Shown piece after piece: positions 8,464 to 16,885 of a DNA stretch of 64,000 nt. Numbering within the stretch: the first letter of the stretch is position 1; each line of letters opens with the position of its first letter. A program made the translations under genes and the position numbers. This DNA comes from Bradyrhizobium sp. LTSP885 (GTDB taxonomy: Bacteria > Pseudomonadota > Alphaproteobacteria > Rhizobiales > Xanthobacteraceae), in contig NZ_JYMT01000042.1 of the NCBI RefSeq assembly GCF_000938305.1, positions 614,424-678,423 on the forward strand, written 5' to 3'. A model generated the notes under the pieces. That model was given only the letters and a program-made list of their open reading frames with translations, made no database searches and had not been told where the DNA came from.

Positions 8464-9705
8464 CTAGAATTGCGAATAGTCGATCGGCTTGTGACGATCC
8501 AGCGCGCGCGTCACCGGCGGCAACGGGTATTTCAGCCCGCTGGCGCAGTTGAACAGCATCACGCGCTCGTTCTTGGTGACGCGGCCGTCGGCGAGGCTTT
8601 GCTTGTAGGCGGCATAGGTCGCCGCACCTTCGGGGCACAGCAACAGGCCCTCCTCGCGCGCGACCTCGTTGAGCGCAGCCGATATCTTGTCGTCGTCGAC
8701 AGCAATGGCAAATCCCTTGCTCGCGCGCACCGCGCGCAGGATCAAGAAGTCGCCGATCGCCTGCGGCACGCGAATGCCGGACGCAATGGTGTGGGCGTCT
8801 TCCCAGCGCGTCGCGTGCTCGGTGCCGGCGTCATAGGCCCGCACCATCGGCGCGCAGCCGGACGCCTGCACCGCGACCATGCGTGGGCGTTTTGAGCCGA
8901 TGAAGCCGATTGTCTCGAGCTCGTCGAACGCCTTCCACATGCCGATCAGGCCGGTGCCGCCGCCGGTCGGATAGAAGATCACGTCGGGCACCTCCCAGCC
9001 GAGCTGTTCGGCAAGTTCGAGGCCCATCGTCTTCTTGCCTTCGATCCGGTACGGCTCCTTCAGCGTCGAGGTATCGAACCAGCCGACTTTTGCTTTCCCT
9101 TCGCCGACGATCTTGCCGCAGTCATCGATATAGCCGTTGACGCGGTAGACGGTCGCGCCCTGCAGCTCGATCTCGCTGACGTTCACCTCCGGCGTATCGG
9201 CCGGGCAGAAGATCGTGGTCTTGATACCGCAGGAGGTGGCGTAGGCCGCCAGCGCCGCGCCGGCATTGCCGTTGGTCGGCATCGCCATGTGCTTGATGCC
9301 GAGCGCCTTGCCCATCGACACCGCCATGACGAGGCCGCGTGCCTTGAACGAGCCGGTCGGCAGCCGCCCTTCATCCTTCACGATGATCTCGCCGCCGCCG
9401 AGTTTGTGCGAGAGCTTCGGCAGCTGGATCAGCGGCGTCGTGACCTCGCCGAGGCTGACGATGTCCCTGCATTTGCGCACCGGCAACAGCTCGCGGTAGC
9501 GCCACATGTCGGCCGGTCGCTGCGCCAGCGCCTCCTTGGTCAGCGCCTTCTTAACGCCTGCGAGATCGTAACGCACCAGCAGCGGCTTGCCGGCCTTGGA
9601 GAGGTTGTGCACCTGGTCGGCCGGATAATGATCGCCCTCCATTGCGCATTCGAGATGGGTCACGAAGGTCGGGCGTTCGAGGGTGAGGTTGTCGTTGTCT
9701 TTCAC
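8464..9705 (-). CDS. thrC: threonine synthase (PLP-dependent)
   Basis: Converts O-phosphohomoserine to L-threonine. The 413-residue product is a fold-type II PLP enzyme: the PLP lysine is in GRLPTGSFKARGLVMA, the phosphate-binding and substrate loop is MPTNGNAGAALAAYA, and a glycine-rich FYPTGGGTGLIGMW motif binds the cofactor. An N-terminal segment of about 80 residues precedes the catalytic domain, as in the plant-like class of threonine synthases. The 115-nt gap to the downstream TctC gene is filled by a repeat, so co-transcription is uncertain. Related threonine dehydratase-like enzymes are the main alternative. Confidence 0.85.
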   Translation of the reverse strand: MKDNDNLTLERPTFVTHLECAMEGDHYPADQVHNLSKAGKPLLVRYDLAGVKKALTKEALAQRPADMWRYRELLPVRKCRDIVSLGEVTTPLIQLPKLSHKLGGGEIIVKDEGRLPTGSFKARGLVMAVSMGKALGIKHMAMPTNGNAGAALAAYATSCGIKTTIFCPADTPEVNVSEIELQGATVYRVNGYIDDCGKIVGEGKAKVGWFDTSTLKEPYRIEGKKTMGLELAEQLGWEVPDVIFYPTGGGTGLIGMWKAFDELETIGFIGSKRPRMVAVQASGCAPMVRAYDAGTEHATRWEDAHTIASGIRVPQAIGDFLILRAVRASKGFAIAVDDDKISAALNEVAREEGLLLCPEGAATYAAYKQSLADGRVTKNERVMLFNCASGLKYPLPPVTRALDRHKPIDYSQF

Positions 9706-9747
9706 GAGGTGCGCTCTTTCTTTTTCTTGGATTCACCAATATCAAAC

Positions 9748-9859
9748 CCGTCACCCTGAGGAGCGCGGCACGCGCGTCTCGAAGGGCGACAGGCCCCGCT
9801 ACTCGATCCGGACCGTGCATCCTTCGAGGCTCGCTCCGCTCGCGCCTCAGGATGACGGG
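9748..9859. repeat. palindromic intergenic repeat
   Basis: Outer arms ccgtcaccctgagg (from 9748) and cctcaggatgacgg (to 9857) pair, with inner gcgcg- and cttcgagg-type complementary segments. The element lies upstream of thrC and just downstream of lpdA. From memory this CCCTGAGGAGC...CTCAGGATGACGG family is another common rhizobial intergenic repeat. Confidence 0.7.
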
Positions 9860-9891
9860 ACTGCTATGCGCGGCTTTCCAGGCACCGCCAG

Positions 9892-11313
9892 TCAGATATT
9901 CAACACCCGCCCATACGCATCGAGCACCGCTTCCTTCATCATCTCCGACAGTGTCGGATGCGGGAATACGGTGTGCATCAATTCCTCTTCCGTGGTCTCC
10001 AGGTTCATCGCGACGACGTAGCCCTGGATCAGTTCGGTGACCTCGGCGCCGATCATGTGCGCGCCGAGCAATTGCCCGGTCTTCTTGTCGAAGATCACCT
10101 TGACCAGGCCCTGGTCCTCGCCGAGCGCAATCGCCTTGCCGTTGCCGACGAACGGGAAACGGCCGACGCGGACCTCGCGGCCGCCTTCTTTGGCCTTGGC
10201 CTCGGTGAGGCCGACGGAGGCAACTTGCGGGTTGCAATAGGTGCAGCCGGGAATCAGGTTCTTGTCCATCGCATGCGGATGCAGGCCCTTGATCGCCTCG
10301 ATGCAGATCACGCCCTCATGCTCGGCCTTGTGCGCCAGCATCGGGGGGCCGGCGACGTCGCCGATCGCGTAGATGCCGGGGACGTTGGTCTTGCCGTAGC
10401 CGTCGATCACGATGCAGCCGCGGTCGGTCTTGACGCCGAGCTTCTCCAGCCCGAGATTCTCGATATTGCCGACCACGCCGACCGCCGAGATCACGCGATC
10501 GAACTCGACGCTCTCCGGCTTGCCCTTGCCGTCGTCGATGGTCGCAACCACGCTGTCGGCTTTCTTCTCGAGCTTCGTCACCTTGGTCGACGAGCGAATC
10601 TTGATGCCCATCTTCTCGAAACGTTTTCGCGCGAGCCCTGCGATCTCCGCGTCTTCGACAGGCAGGATCTGCGGCAGCACCTCGACCACGGTGACGTCGG
10701 CACCCATGGTGTGGAAGAACGACGCGAATTCGATGCCGATCGCGCCGGAGCCGACCACCAGCAGCGATTTCGGCATCCGCTCCGGCACCATCGCCTCGAA
10801 GTAGGTCCAGACCAGCTTCTTGTCGGGTTCGAGCCCCGGCAGCACGCGCGGTCGCGCGCCGGTCGCGACGATGATGTGTTTTGCCTGATAGGCTCCCTCG
10901 CCGAGCGTACCCTTGGGGCCCTCGACGTCAGACTTCGTCACGGTGATCTTGCCGGGCGCATCGATCGAGGCCGCCCCCCAGATGATCGAGACCTTGTTCT
11001 TTTTCATCAGGAAGCCGACGCCGTCATTGAGGCGCTTCGAGACCCCGCGCGAGCGCTGCACCACGGCTTTCGGATCGAACGAGACGTTGTCCGCCGACAG
11101 CCCGTAATCCTTGGCGTGCTGCATGTAGTGGTAGATTTCCGCCGAGCGTAAGAGCGCCTTGGTCGGGATGCAGCCCCAGTTCAGGCAGATGCCGCCGAGA
11201 TAGGATTTCTCGACGATCGCGGTCTTGAAGCCGAGCTGGGCGGCGCGGATCGCGGTGACATAGCCGCCGGGCCCGGAGCCAACGATGATGACGTCGAAGG
11301 ATGTGTCGGCCAT
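9892..11313 (-). CDS. lpdA: dihydrolipoamide dehydrogenase (E3 of pyruvate dehydrogenase)
   Basis: FAD enzyme that reoxidises the dihydrolipoyl groups of the E2 subunit with NAD+. The N-terminal dinucleotide fold is DVIIVGSGPGGYVTAIRAAQ, the redox disulfide is GGICLNWGCIPTKALL, the NAD fold is LLVVGSGAIGIEFASFF, and the interface motif HPTLSEMM supplies the active-site His. Length of 473 residues is normal. It is the last gene of the pdh operon and its ATG overlaps the stop of the small membrane-protein gene (TAATG), implying translational coupling and a dedicated role in the pyruvate complex. Confidence 0.97.
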   Translation of the reverse strand: MADTSFDVIIVGSGPGGYVTAIRAAQLGFKTAIVEKSYLGGICLNWGCIPTKALLRSAEIYHYMQHAKDYGLSADNVSFDPKAVVQRSRGVSKRLNDGVGFLMKKNKVSIIWGAASIDAPGKITVTKSDVEGPKGTLGEGAYQAKHIIVATGARPRVLPGLEPDKKLVWTYFEAMVPERMPKSLLVVGSGAIGIEFASFFHTMGADVTVVEVLPQILPVEDAEIAGLARKRFEKMGIKIRSSTKVTKLEKKADSVVATIDDGKGKPESVEFDRVISAVGVVGNIENLGLEKLGVKTDRGCIVIDGYGKTNVPGIYAIGDVAGPPMLAHKAEHEGVICIEAIKGLHPHAMDKNLIPGCTYCNPQVASVGLTEAKAKEGGREVRVGRFPFVGNGKAIALGEDQGLVKVIFDKKTGQLLGAHMIGAEVTELIQGYVVAMNLETTEEELMHTVFPHPTLSEMMKEAVLDAYGRVLNI

Positions 11314-11495
11314 TATCTATACTCCAGCCAAATTCCGCCCAGGATCGCAGTCCAAACCAGCGCCAGCGCGCCGGCGCCGATGATCATGATCCTGCACTGG
11401 GTCGTGGATACGAGGTCACGATTGAAGGCAAACAACGAGGCGATGACGACGGCAACGAGCAGGATGTACGGACCCGAGATCGCGTACATGGCCAC
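11313..11495 (-). CDS. small two-helix membrane protein in the pdh operon, 60 residues
   Basis: MAMYAISGPYILLVAVVIAS begins the first predicted membrane helix; a short charged loop (FNRDLVSTTQCR) follows and then a second helix (IMIIGAGALALVWTAILGGIW). The stop codon shares its last base with the lpdA start, and the gene begins only 6 nt after pdhC, so it is embedded in the operon. No known function. The position and coupling argue that it is real. It could be a membrane anchor or assembly aid, but nothing in the sequence shows that. Confidence 0.7.
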   Translation of the reverse strand: MAMYAISGPYILLVAVVIASLFAFNRDLVSTTQCRIMIIGAGALALVWTAILGGIWLEYR

Positions 11496-11501
11496 TGCTC
11501 A

Positions 11502-12866
11502 TCACACCATCATCATCACGGGATTCTCGATCAGCTGCTTGAACGCCCCGATCAGCTCGGCGCCAAGCGCGCCGTCGATCGCGCGGTGATCGCACGACAA
11601 CGTCACGCTCATCATCTGCGCGATCTCGATCTTGCCGCCGCGCACCACCGGGCGCTCCTCCGAGGTGCCGACCGCGAGGATCGAGGCATGCGGCGGGTTG
11701 ATCACGGCGGTGAAGTGGTTGATGCCGTACATGCCGAGGTTGGACACCGCCGTGGTGCCGCCCTGATACTCCTCGGGCTTCAGCTTGCGGGCACGCGCGC
11801 GGGCGGCAAAATCCTTCATCTCGCTGGAGATGGTGGACAGCGTCTTGGTCTCGGCCTTGCGGATGATCGGCGTGATCAGGCCGCCCGGCATCGCCACCGC
11901 GACGCCGACGTCGGAATGCTTGTGCTTGAGCATGCCGCCCTCGGTCCAGCTGACGTTGCAGTTCGGAATCCTCTGCAGCGCGACCGCCATCGCCTTGATG
12001 ACGAAGTCGTTGACCGAGATCTTGTAGAGCGGCTTCTTTTCCTTGTCCTTTGGCGCCGATGCGTTGATCTCCTCGCGCGCGGCGAGCAGCTTGCCGATGT
12101 CGCAGTCGATGGTCAGGTAGAAGTGCGGAATGGTCTGCACCGACGCCGTCAGGCGCTGTGCGATGGTGCGGCGCATGCCGTCATGCGGCACGACCTCGTA
12201 ACTGCCCGGCTCGAACAGCGCCAAAATCTGCTTGTCCGACAGCGACGGTGCGACGCTCGGCCCGGCTGCGGCGGGTGCTGCCGCCGGCGCCTTCAGGCCC
12301 TTGCCGGACTTGGCCTCCGCGACGTCGTGCGCGATGACGCGGCCGTGCGGGCCGGTGCCGGTGATGCGGGCGAGGTCGATGCCAGCTTCCTTGGCGAGAC
12401 GGCGCGCCAGCGGCGACGAGAAGATACGGGCGTGGCCGTTGGCCTGCGCGGCCGGAGCCGCGGCAGCCTGCGGCGCCGACGCGGTGGCCGGTTTGGGCAC
12501 AGGCGCAGCCGCAGCTACGGGAGCTGCCGCTGGCGCGGCAGCGGCGGGCTTCGGTGCCTCGGCTGGCTTTGGCGCCGCCGCAGCACCCGCGCCTGCTCCA
12601 GCGCTCGCCGCCTTCACATCCTCGCCGTCGCCGGCGAGGACAGCGATGATGTCGTTGACCGGCACGTCCTGGGTGCCCTCAGGCACCAGGATCTTTGCGA
12701 TCGTGCCTTCATCGACGGCTTCGACTTCCATCGTCGCCTTGTCGGTCTCGATCTCGGCGATCACGTCGCCGGACTTGACCTTGTCGCCCTCTTTCTTGAG
12801 CCACTTGGCGAGGTTGCCCTTCTCCATCGTGGGCGACAGCGCGGGCATGAGAATGTTGATCGGCAT
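11502..12866 (-). CDS. pdhC: pyruvate dehydrogenase E2, dihydrolipoyllysine acetyltransferase
   Basis: Core of the pyruvate dehydrogenase complex; transfers acetyl from lipoyl-lysine to CoA. ATG at 12866 gives MPINILMPALSPTMEKGNLA, with a single lipoyl domain (lipoylated Lys in EIETDKATMEVEA near residue 43). An Ala/Pro-rich linker of about 70 residues follows, then the peripheral subunit-binding domain (SSPLARRLAKEAGIDLARIT). The catalytic domain ends with SCDHRAIDGALGAEL, containing the active-site His and Asp. At 454 residues the domain order is typical. A longer open frame exists upstream, but it overlaps the DUF5076 gene and has no domain. Confidence 0.96.
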   Translation of the reverse strand: MPINILMPALSPTMEKGNLAKWLKKEGDKVKSGDVIAEIETDKATMEVEAVDEGTIAKILVPEGTQDVPVNDIIAVLAGDGEDVKAASAGAGAGAAAAPKPAEAPKPAAAAPAAAPVAAAAPVPKPATASAPQAAAAPAAQANGHARIFSSPLARRLAKEAGIDLARITGTGPHGRVIAHDVAEAKSGKGLKAPAAAPAAAGPSVAPSLSDKQILALFEPGSYEVVPHDGMRRTIAQRLTASVQTIPHFYLTIDCDIGKLLAAREEINASAPKDKEKKPLYKISVNDFVIKAMAVALQRIPNCNVSWTEGGMLKHKHSDVGVAVAMPGGLITPIIRKAETKTLSTISSEMKDFAARARARKLKPEEYQGGTTAVSNLGMYGINHFTAVINPPHASILAVGTSEERPVVRGGKIEIAQMMSVTLSCDHRAIDGALGAELIGAFKQLIENPVMMMV

Positions 12867-12867
12867 G

Positions 12868-13173
12868 TCAGTGACCTTGTTGCGACCGCGGCATGGTTTT
12901 GCCCGTGTCGGTCGGCCGGGCGATTTCGGCTTCAAACATCTCGACGATGCGCGCAAGCGCCTCGTCCTCGGTGTATTCACTCTCGCGCGAATAAGCACGT
13001 GCAGCGTGGCGGGCGATGTCGACGAGCAGCAGCCCCCACATGTCCGGCTCCTCGAAAGCGCGCTGGAACGCGATCGACAACCCGCCATCGACGACGAAGG
13101 CGCGCAGCACCTCGATGGCGTCATCGCGGGCCATCACGTCGGGCGGCAGCGGCTGCTCCTTGGGACCGGCCAT
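12868..13173 (-). CDS. DUF5076-type protein in the pdh operon, 101 residues
   Basis: Starts MAGPKEQPLPPDVMARDDAI and continues as a helical, acidic protein (FQRAFEEPDMWGLLLVDIARHAARAY). It has no signal peptide. From memory the gene belongs to a family of unknown function (DUF5076) that sits between pdhB and pdhC in Rhizobiales. It begins 4 nt after pdhB and ends 1 nt before pdhC, so it is inside the operon. The position suggests a regulatory or assembly role in the complex, untested. Confidence 0.75.
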   Translation of the reverse strand: MAGPKEQPLPPDVMARDDAIEVLRAFVVDGGLSIAFQRAFEEPDMWGLLLVDIARHAARAYSRESEYTEDEALARIVEMFEAEIARPTDTGKTMPRSQQGH

Positions 13174-13177
13174 GACG

Positions 13178-14572
13178 TTACCGATAGGAAACGGCCTTGG
13201 CGGCAGCGACCACCTCGGCGACGGACGGCAAAGCGAGCTTTTCCAGATTGGCGGCGTAGGGCATCGGGACGTCCTTGCCCGACACGCGCGCCACCGGTGC
13301 ATCCAGATAATCGAAGGCGTGCTCCATGATCCGCGACGCGACCTCGGCGCCGACGCCGCTCTGCTGCCAGCCCTCCTCCACCGTCACCGCACGGCCGGTC
13401 TTCTTGACCGATGCGATGATGGTCTCGGTGTCCATCGGGCGGATGGTGCGGAGATCGATGACCTCGGCCTCGATGCCTTCCTTGGCGAGCTCGTCGGCGG
13501 CCTTCAGCGCATAGGACATGCCCATCGACCACGAGATGATGGTGACGTCCTTGCCGGATCGCGCCACACGCGCCTTGCCGATCGGCACCACGAAATCGTC
13601 GAGCTTCGGCACCTCACCGGTGTGGCCGTACAGCATCTCGTTCTCGAGGAAGATCACCGGATTGGGATCGCGGATCGCGGCTTTCAGCAGCCCCTTGTAG
13701 TCGGCGGCCGAATACGGCGCGACCACCTTCAGCCCCGGCACCTGGGAATACCAGGCGGCGTAATCCTGGCTGTGCTGGGCGCCGACGCGCGCCGCGGCGC
13801 CGTTGGGGCCGCGGAACACGATCGAGCAGCCCATCTGACCACCGGACATGTACAGCGTCTTGGCGGCGGAGTTGATGATCTGGTCGATCGCCTGCATGGC
13901 GAAGTTGAAAGTCATGAACTCGACGATCGGCTTCAGGCCCGTCATCGCTGCGCCGACGCCGATGCCGGCAAAGCCGTGCTCGGTGATCGGGGTGTCGATC
14001 ACCCGCCGTTCGCCGAATTCCTGCAGCAGGCCCTGCGTGATCTTGTAGGCGCCCTGATATTCCGCGACTTCCTCGCCCATGATGAAGACGTCGGGGTCGC
14101 GCCGCATTTCCTCGGCCATCGCGTCGCGCAAGGCTTCGCGGATAGTCTGGGTGACCATCTCGGTGCCCGCAGGGATTTCGGGATCCGGCGGGGCAACCGC
14201 GGCGGGCGCAGCCGGCGCGTGCGCGTCGGACTTGGCTTCGGGCTTGGGCGCCGGTGCTTCGGCCTTGGCGGGAGCGGCTTCGGCTTTGGCCGGCGCGGCC
14301 GGCGCCTTGTCGAGATCGGCGGCGCTTTCGCCGTCGGCCAGGATGGTCGCGATCGGGGTATTCACCGCGACATCGGCGGTGCCTTCCGGAACCAGTATCT
14401 TGCCGAGCGTGCCCTCATCGGTCGCCTCGACCTCCATCGTCGCCTTGTCGGTCTCGATCTCGGCGATTACATCGCCGGACTTGATGGTCTCGCCTTCCTT
14501 TTTCAGCCACTTGGAAAGGTTGCCCTTCTCCATGGTGGGTGACAGCGCAGGCATCAGCACTTGAATGGGCAT
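13178..14572 (-). CDS. pdhB: pyruvate dehydrogenase E1 beta with N-terminal lipoyl domain
   Basis: Beta subunit of the thiamine-diphosphate E1 enzyme. Residues 1-80 are a lipoyl domain (MPIQVLMPALSPTMEKGNLS, lipoyl-Lys in ETDKATMEVEA). An Ala/Pro/Glu linker to about residue 140 leads into the transketolase-like E1 beta domain (REALRDAMAEEM, FIMGEEVAEYQGAYK). The C-terminal domain contains DLRTIRPMDTETI. The extra lipoyl domain makes the protein 464 residues, against about 330 for plain E1 beta; this fusion is known in alphaproteobacteria. It follows pdhA by 48 nt. Confidence 0.96.
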   Translation of the reverse strand: MPIQVLMPALSPTMEKGNLSKWLKKEGETIKSGDVIAEIETDKATMEVEATDEGTLGKILVPEGTADVAVNTPIATILADGESAADLDKAPAAPAKAEAAPAKAEAPAPKPEAKSDAHAPAAPAAVAPPDPEIPAGTEMVTQTIREALRDAMAEEMRRDPDVFIMGEEVAEYQGAYKITQGLLQEFGERRVIDTPITEHGFAGIGVGAAMTGLKPIVEFMTFNFAMQAIDQIINSAAKTLYMSGGQMGCSIVFRGPNGAAARVGAQHSQDYAAWYSQVPGLKVVAPYSAADYKGLLKAAIRDPNPVIFLENEMLYGHTGEVPKLDDFVVPIGKARVARSGKDVTIISWSMGMSYALKAADELAKEGIEAEVIDLRTIRPMDTETIIASVKKTGRAVTVEEGWQQSGVGAEVASRIMEHAFDYLDAPVARVSGKDVPMPYAANLEKLALPSVAEVVAAAKAVSYR

Positions 14573-14620
14573 ATCAGCTCCCGAAAATCGGTCTTGAAAT
14601 TTCTTCTGCGCGGGGTGAGG

Positions 14621-15640
14621 TCAGCGGTAGATGTCGGTGTAGAGCTCGGACGGATCGGGCTCCGGATCGTGCTGGGCGAAGTCGGCCGCGGCGTTGACGA
14701 TCTCGCGCACTTCGGCGTCGATCGCCTTCAGCTCCTGCTCGGTCACCTTCTGCTCCAGCAGACGGTTGCGGACCTGCTCGATCGGATCCTGGTCGTGGCG
14801 GACCTTCTCGACCTCCTCGCGGGTGCGGTACTTCGCCGGGTCGGACATCGAATGACCGCGGTAGCGATAGGTCTGCATCTCCAGGATCATCGGCCCCTTG
14901 CCAGCGCGGCACCAGGCCGCAGCCTCGTCGCCGGCGGCCTTCACGGCGCGGACGTCCATGCCATCGACCTGCATGCCGGGGATGTTGAAGGAGGCGCCGC
15001 GCTTGGAAAAATCCTGCTGGGCGGAGGCGCGCGATACCGAGGTGCCCATAGCGTAACGGTTGTTCTCGATGACGTAGATCACCGGCAGCTTCCACAACTC
15101 CGCCATGTTGAAGCTCTCATAGACCTGGCCCTGGTTGGCCGCGCCATCGCCGAAATAGGTCACGCTCACGGCGTCGTTGCCACGATAGCGGTTGGCAAAA
15201 GCAAGGCCGGTCCCGAGCGACACCTGGGCGCCGACGATGCCGTGGCCGCCGAAGAAGTTCTTCTCCTTGCTGAACATATGCATGGAGCCGCCCTTGCCCC
15301 TGGAGTAGCCGCCGCGGCGTCCGGTGAGCTCGGCCATCACGCCCTTGGGGTCCATGTCACAGGCCAGCATGTGGCCGTGGTCCCGGTATCCGGTTATGAC
15401 CTCATCGCCCGGCTTCAAGGCCATCTGCATGCCGACGACGACCGCCTCCTGGCCGATATAAAGATGGCAGAAGCCGCCGATCGCACCCATGCCGTAGAGC
15501 TGGCCGGCCTTCTCCTCGAAGCGCCGGATCAGGAGCATGTCGCGCAGCGCCTTGAACTCCTGTTCCCTGGTGAATTCCGGCGGGGAGCCAGCCTTCTCCT
15601 GCCCTGATTCTTTTGCGACGCTTTTCTTGGGTGCGGCCAT
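14621..15640 (-). CDS. pdhA: pyruvate dehydrogenase E1 alpha
   Basis: Thiamine-diphosphate-binding subunit that decarboxylates pyruvate. The 339-residue product has the expected motifs: RRFEEKAGQLYGMGAIGGF near residue 40, HGHMLACDM, the Mg-ThDP motif GDGAANQGQVYESFNMA through YVIENNRYAMGTSV, and the phosphorylation-loop-like TYRYRGHSMSDP. It is the first gene of the operon; the 159-nt gap to ftsB probably holds the operon promoter. Confidence 0.97.
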   Translation of the reverse strand: MAAPKKSVAKESGQEKAGSPPEFTREQEFKALRDMLLIRRFEEKAGQLYGMGAIGGFCHLYIGQEAVVVGMQMALKPGDEVITGYRDHGHMLACDMDPKGVMAELTGRRGGYSRGKGGSMHMFSKEKNFFGGHGIVGAQVSLGTGLAFANRYRGNDAVSVTYFGDGAANQGQVYESFNMAELWKLPVIYVIENNRYAMGTSVSRASAQQDFSKRGASFNIPGMQVDGMDVRAVKAAGDEAAAWCRAGKGPMILEMQTYRYRGHSMSDPAKYRTREEVEKVRHDQDPIEQVRNRLLEQKVTEQELKAIDAEVREIVNAAADFAQHDPEPDPSELYTDIYR

Positions 15641-15799
15641 GGCAATTCCGGGTGAGAGAAGTCGGAGAACCCTCTCTAACCCAACTCAAATCACCTTGGA
15701 AGGATTGCGTTCGCTGAATGGAATATTGCTATGCCGCACTGCAACGCGGCGCGACATTATTGTGATGACACGCGACAAATTTTGAAATTTGAGAACGCG

Positions 15800-16117
15800 T
15801 CAGTTCGCCTTGTTGATCCGAACCAGGTCCCGCGGATTGACGTAGTCGAGCTGGAAGCGTGCGCGCTCATCCAGCATATCAGGATCGACGCGATCCGAGC
15901 GCAACAACGACACCCGCTGTTCGCCCTCGGCCCGCTCCTGCTTCAGCCGTGCCAATTCCGAGGTCAGCGCGATGATCTCCTGATCGAGCTCCTGTCGCGC
16001 GTTGAGGCCGTATTTGCCGGTATAGGCATTGACGCCGAAATAGCCGACCATCATCGCCGCCATCGTATAGAGGGCGAGCCCGGTCAGGATCGATTTGAGA
16101 CGGGTGCGGGAAACCAT
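15800..16117 (-). CDS. ftsB: FtsB/DivIC-type septum formation initiator
   Basis: Bitopic division protein of the FtsQBL complex. The start MVSRTRLKSILTGLALYTMA places a membrane helix at about residues 9-28, followed by a coiled coil (LNARQELDQEIIALTSELARLKQE) and the family's C-terminal ERARFQLDYVNP segment. I chose the ATG at 16117 over the one at 16129 because it is the usual start in relatives as I recall. It lies directly upstream of the pdh operon on the same strand, an arrangement typical of alphaproteobacteria. Confidence 0.85.
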   Translation of the reverse strand: MVSRTRLKSILTGLALYTMAAMMVGYFGVNAYTGKYGLNARQELDQEIIALTSELARLKQERAEGEQRVSLLRSDRVDPDMLDERARFQLDYVNPRDLVRINKAN

Positions 16118-16163
16118 GGCCGCGAGCATGCGGCCATGGAGTTAATGGAAAGCTAAAATTGAT

Positions 16164-16715
16164 TTAGCGGTTCTGCTTTTCGATAAAGGCGGCGAAGGCG
16201 TCGAGATACTGCACCAACACGGCCTTGAGCGACTCCTTGGTCAACTCGCCCTTGTCGTCGAAGCCGTCGCCGCAGCCGTTGAGGTAGGTTTCCGGTTGGC
16301 CAAGGATCGGGCCAGAGATGCCCGGCAGGATGTTCTGCAGGTGTTTTGCGGCGCTGACGCCGCCGAGCGGGCCCGGCGAGTTGGAGATAATGCCGGTCGG
16401 CTTTCCGAGGAACGAGCTCTTGCCATAAGGCCGCGAGCCAACGTCGATGGCGTTCTTCAGCACGCCCGGGATCGAGCGGTTGTATTCGGGGGTCACGAAC
16501 AGCACGCCATTCGACTTCTGCAGCTTCTCGCGGAACGCCAGCCAGTCCGCCGGCGGGGCCGCCTCGAGATCCTGGTTGAAGAAGGAAATCCCGTTGAGCG
16601 TCGTGACGTCGAGCTTCAGCGACGCCGGCGCAAGCTTGGCCAGCGCATTGGCGATCTTGAGCGAGAAGCTCTCCTTGCGGAGGCTGCCGACAATGGTGAC
16701 GATGTTATAGGCCAT
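16164..16715 (-). CDS. NADPH-dependent FMN reductase / NAD(P)H quinone reductase
   Basis: Flavodoxin-like fold enzyme of the azoreductase/chromate reductase group, 183 residues. ATG at 16715 after gcgaggaaaatt gives MAYNIVTIVGSLRKESFSLK, the FMN phosphate-binding loop. FVTPEYNRSIPGVLKNAIDV is the other flavin signature, and NSPGPLGGVSAAKHL follows it. It probably reduces quinones or other electrophiles using NAD(P)H. It is transcribed in the same direction as ftsB but is 46 nt upstream of its stop, so linkage is unclear. Confidence 0.88.
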   Translation of the reverse strand: MAYNIVTIVGSLRKESFSLKIANALAKLAPASLKLDVTTLNGISFFNQDLEAAPPADWLAFREKLQKSNGVLFVTPEYNRSIPGVLKNAIDVGSRPYGKSSFLGKPTGIISNSPGPLGGVSAAKHLQNILPGISGPILGQPETYLNGCGDGFDDKGELTKESLKAVLVQYLDAFAAFIEKQNR

Positions 16716-16885
16716 AGCAATTTTCCTCGCGGGGTTTGCTGGTGAAGCTAAACTGGCTGCCCTCACCTACCGGTGCACCGATAAAGATGCAAGTGCATGG
16801 ACCGTCCAGTTCCGGAAACCCAGCGTTCGCGGATATTCCCTTGACCGCTCGATCGGGCTGCCGGGCGGCCCGATCGACCCGCGCG

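Noticed and set aside
11301..13175. 624-codon open frame on the plus strand
   Set aside because: It runs antisense to pdhC and the DUF5076 gene, with Arg/His/Asp-rich sequence and no domain; a shadow of real genes.
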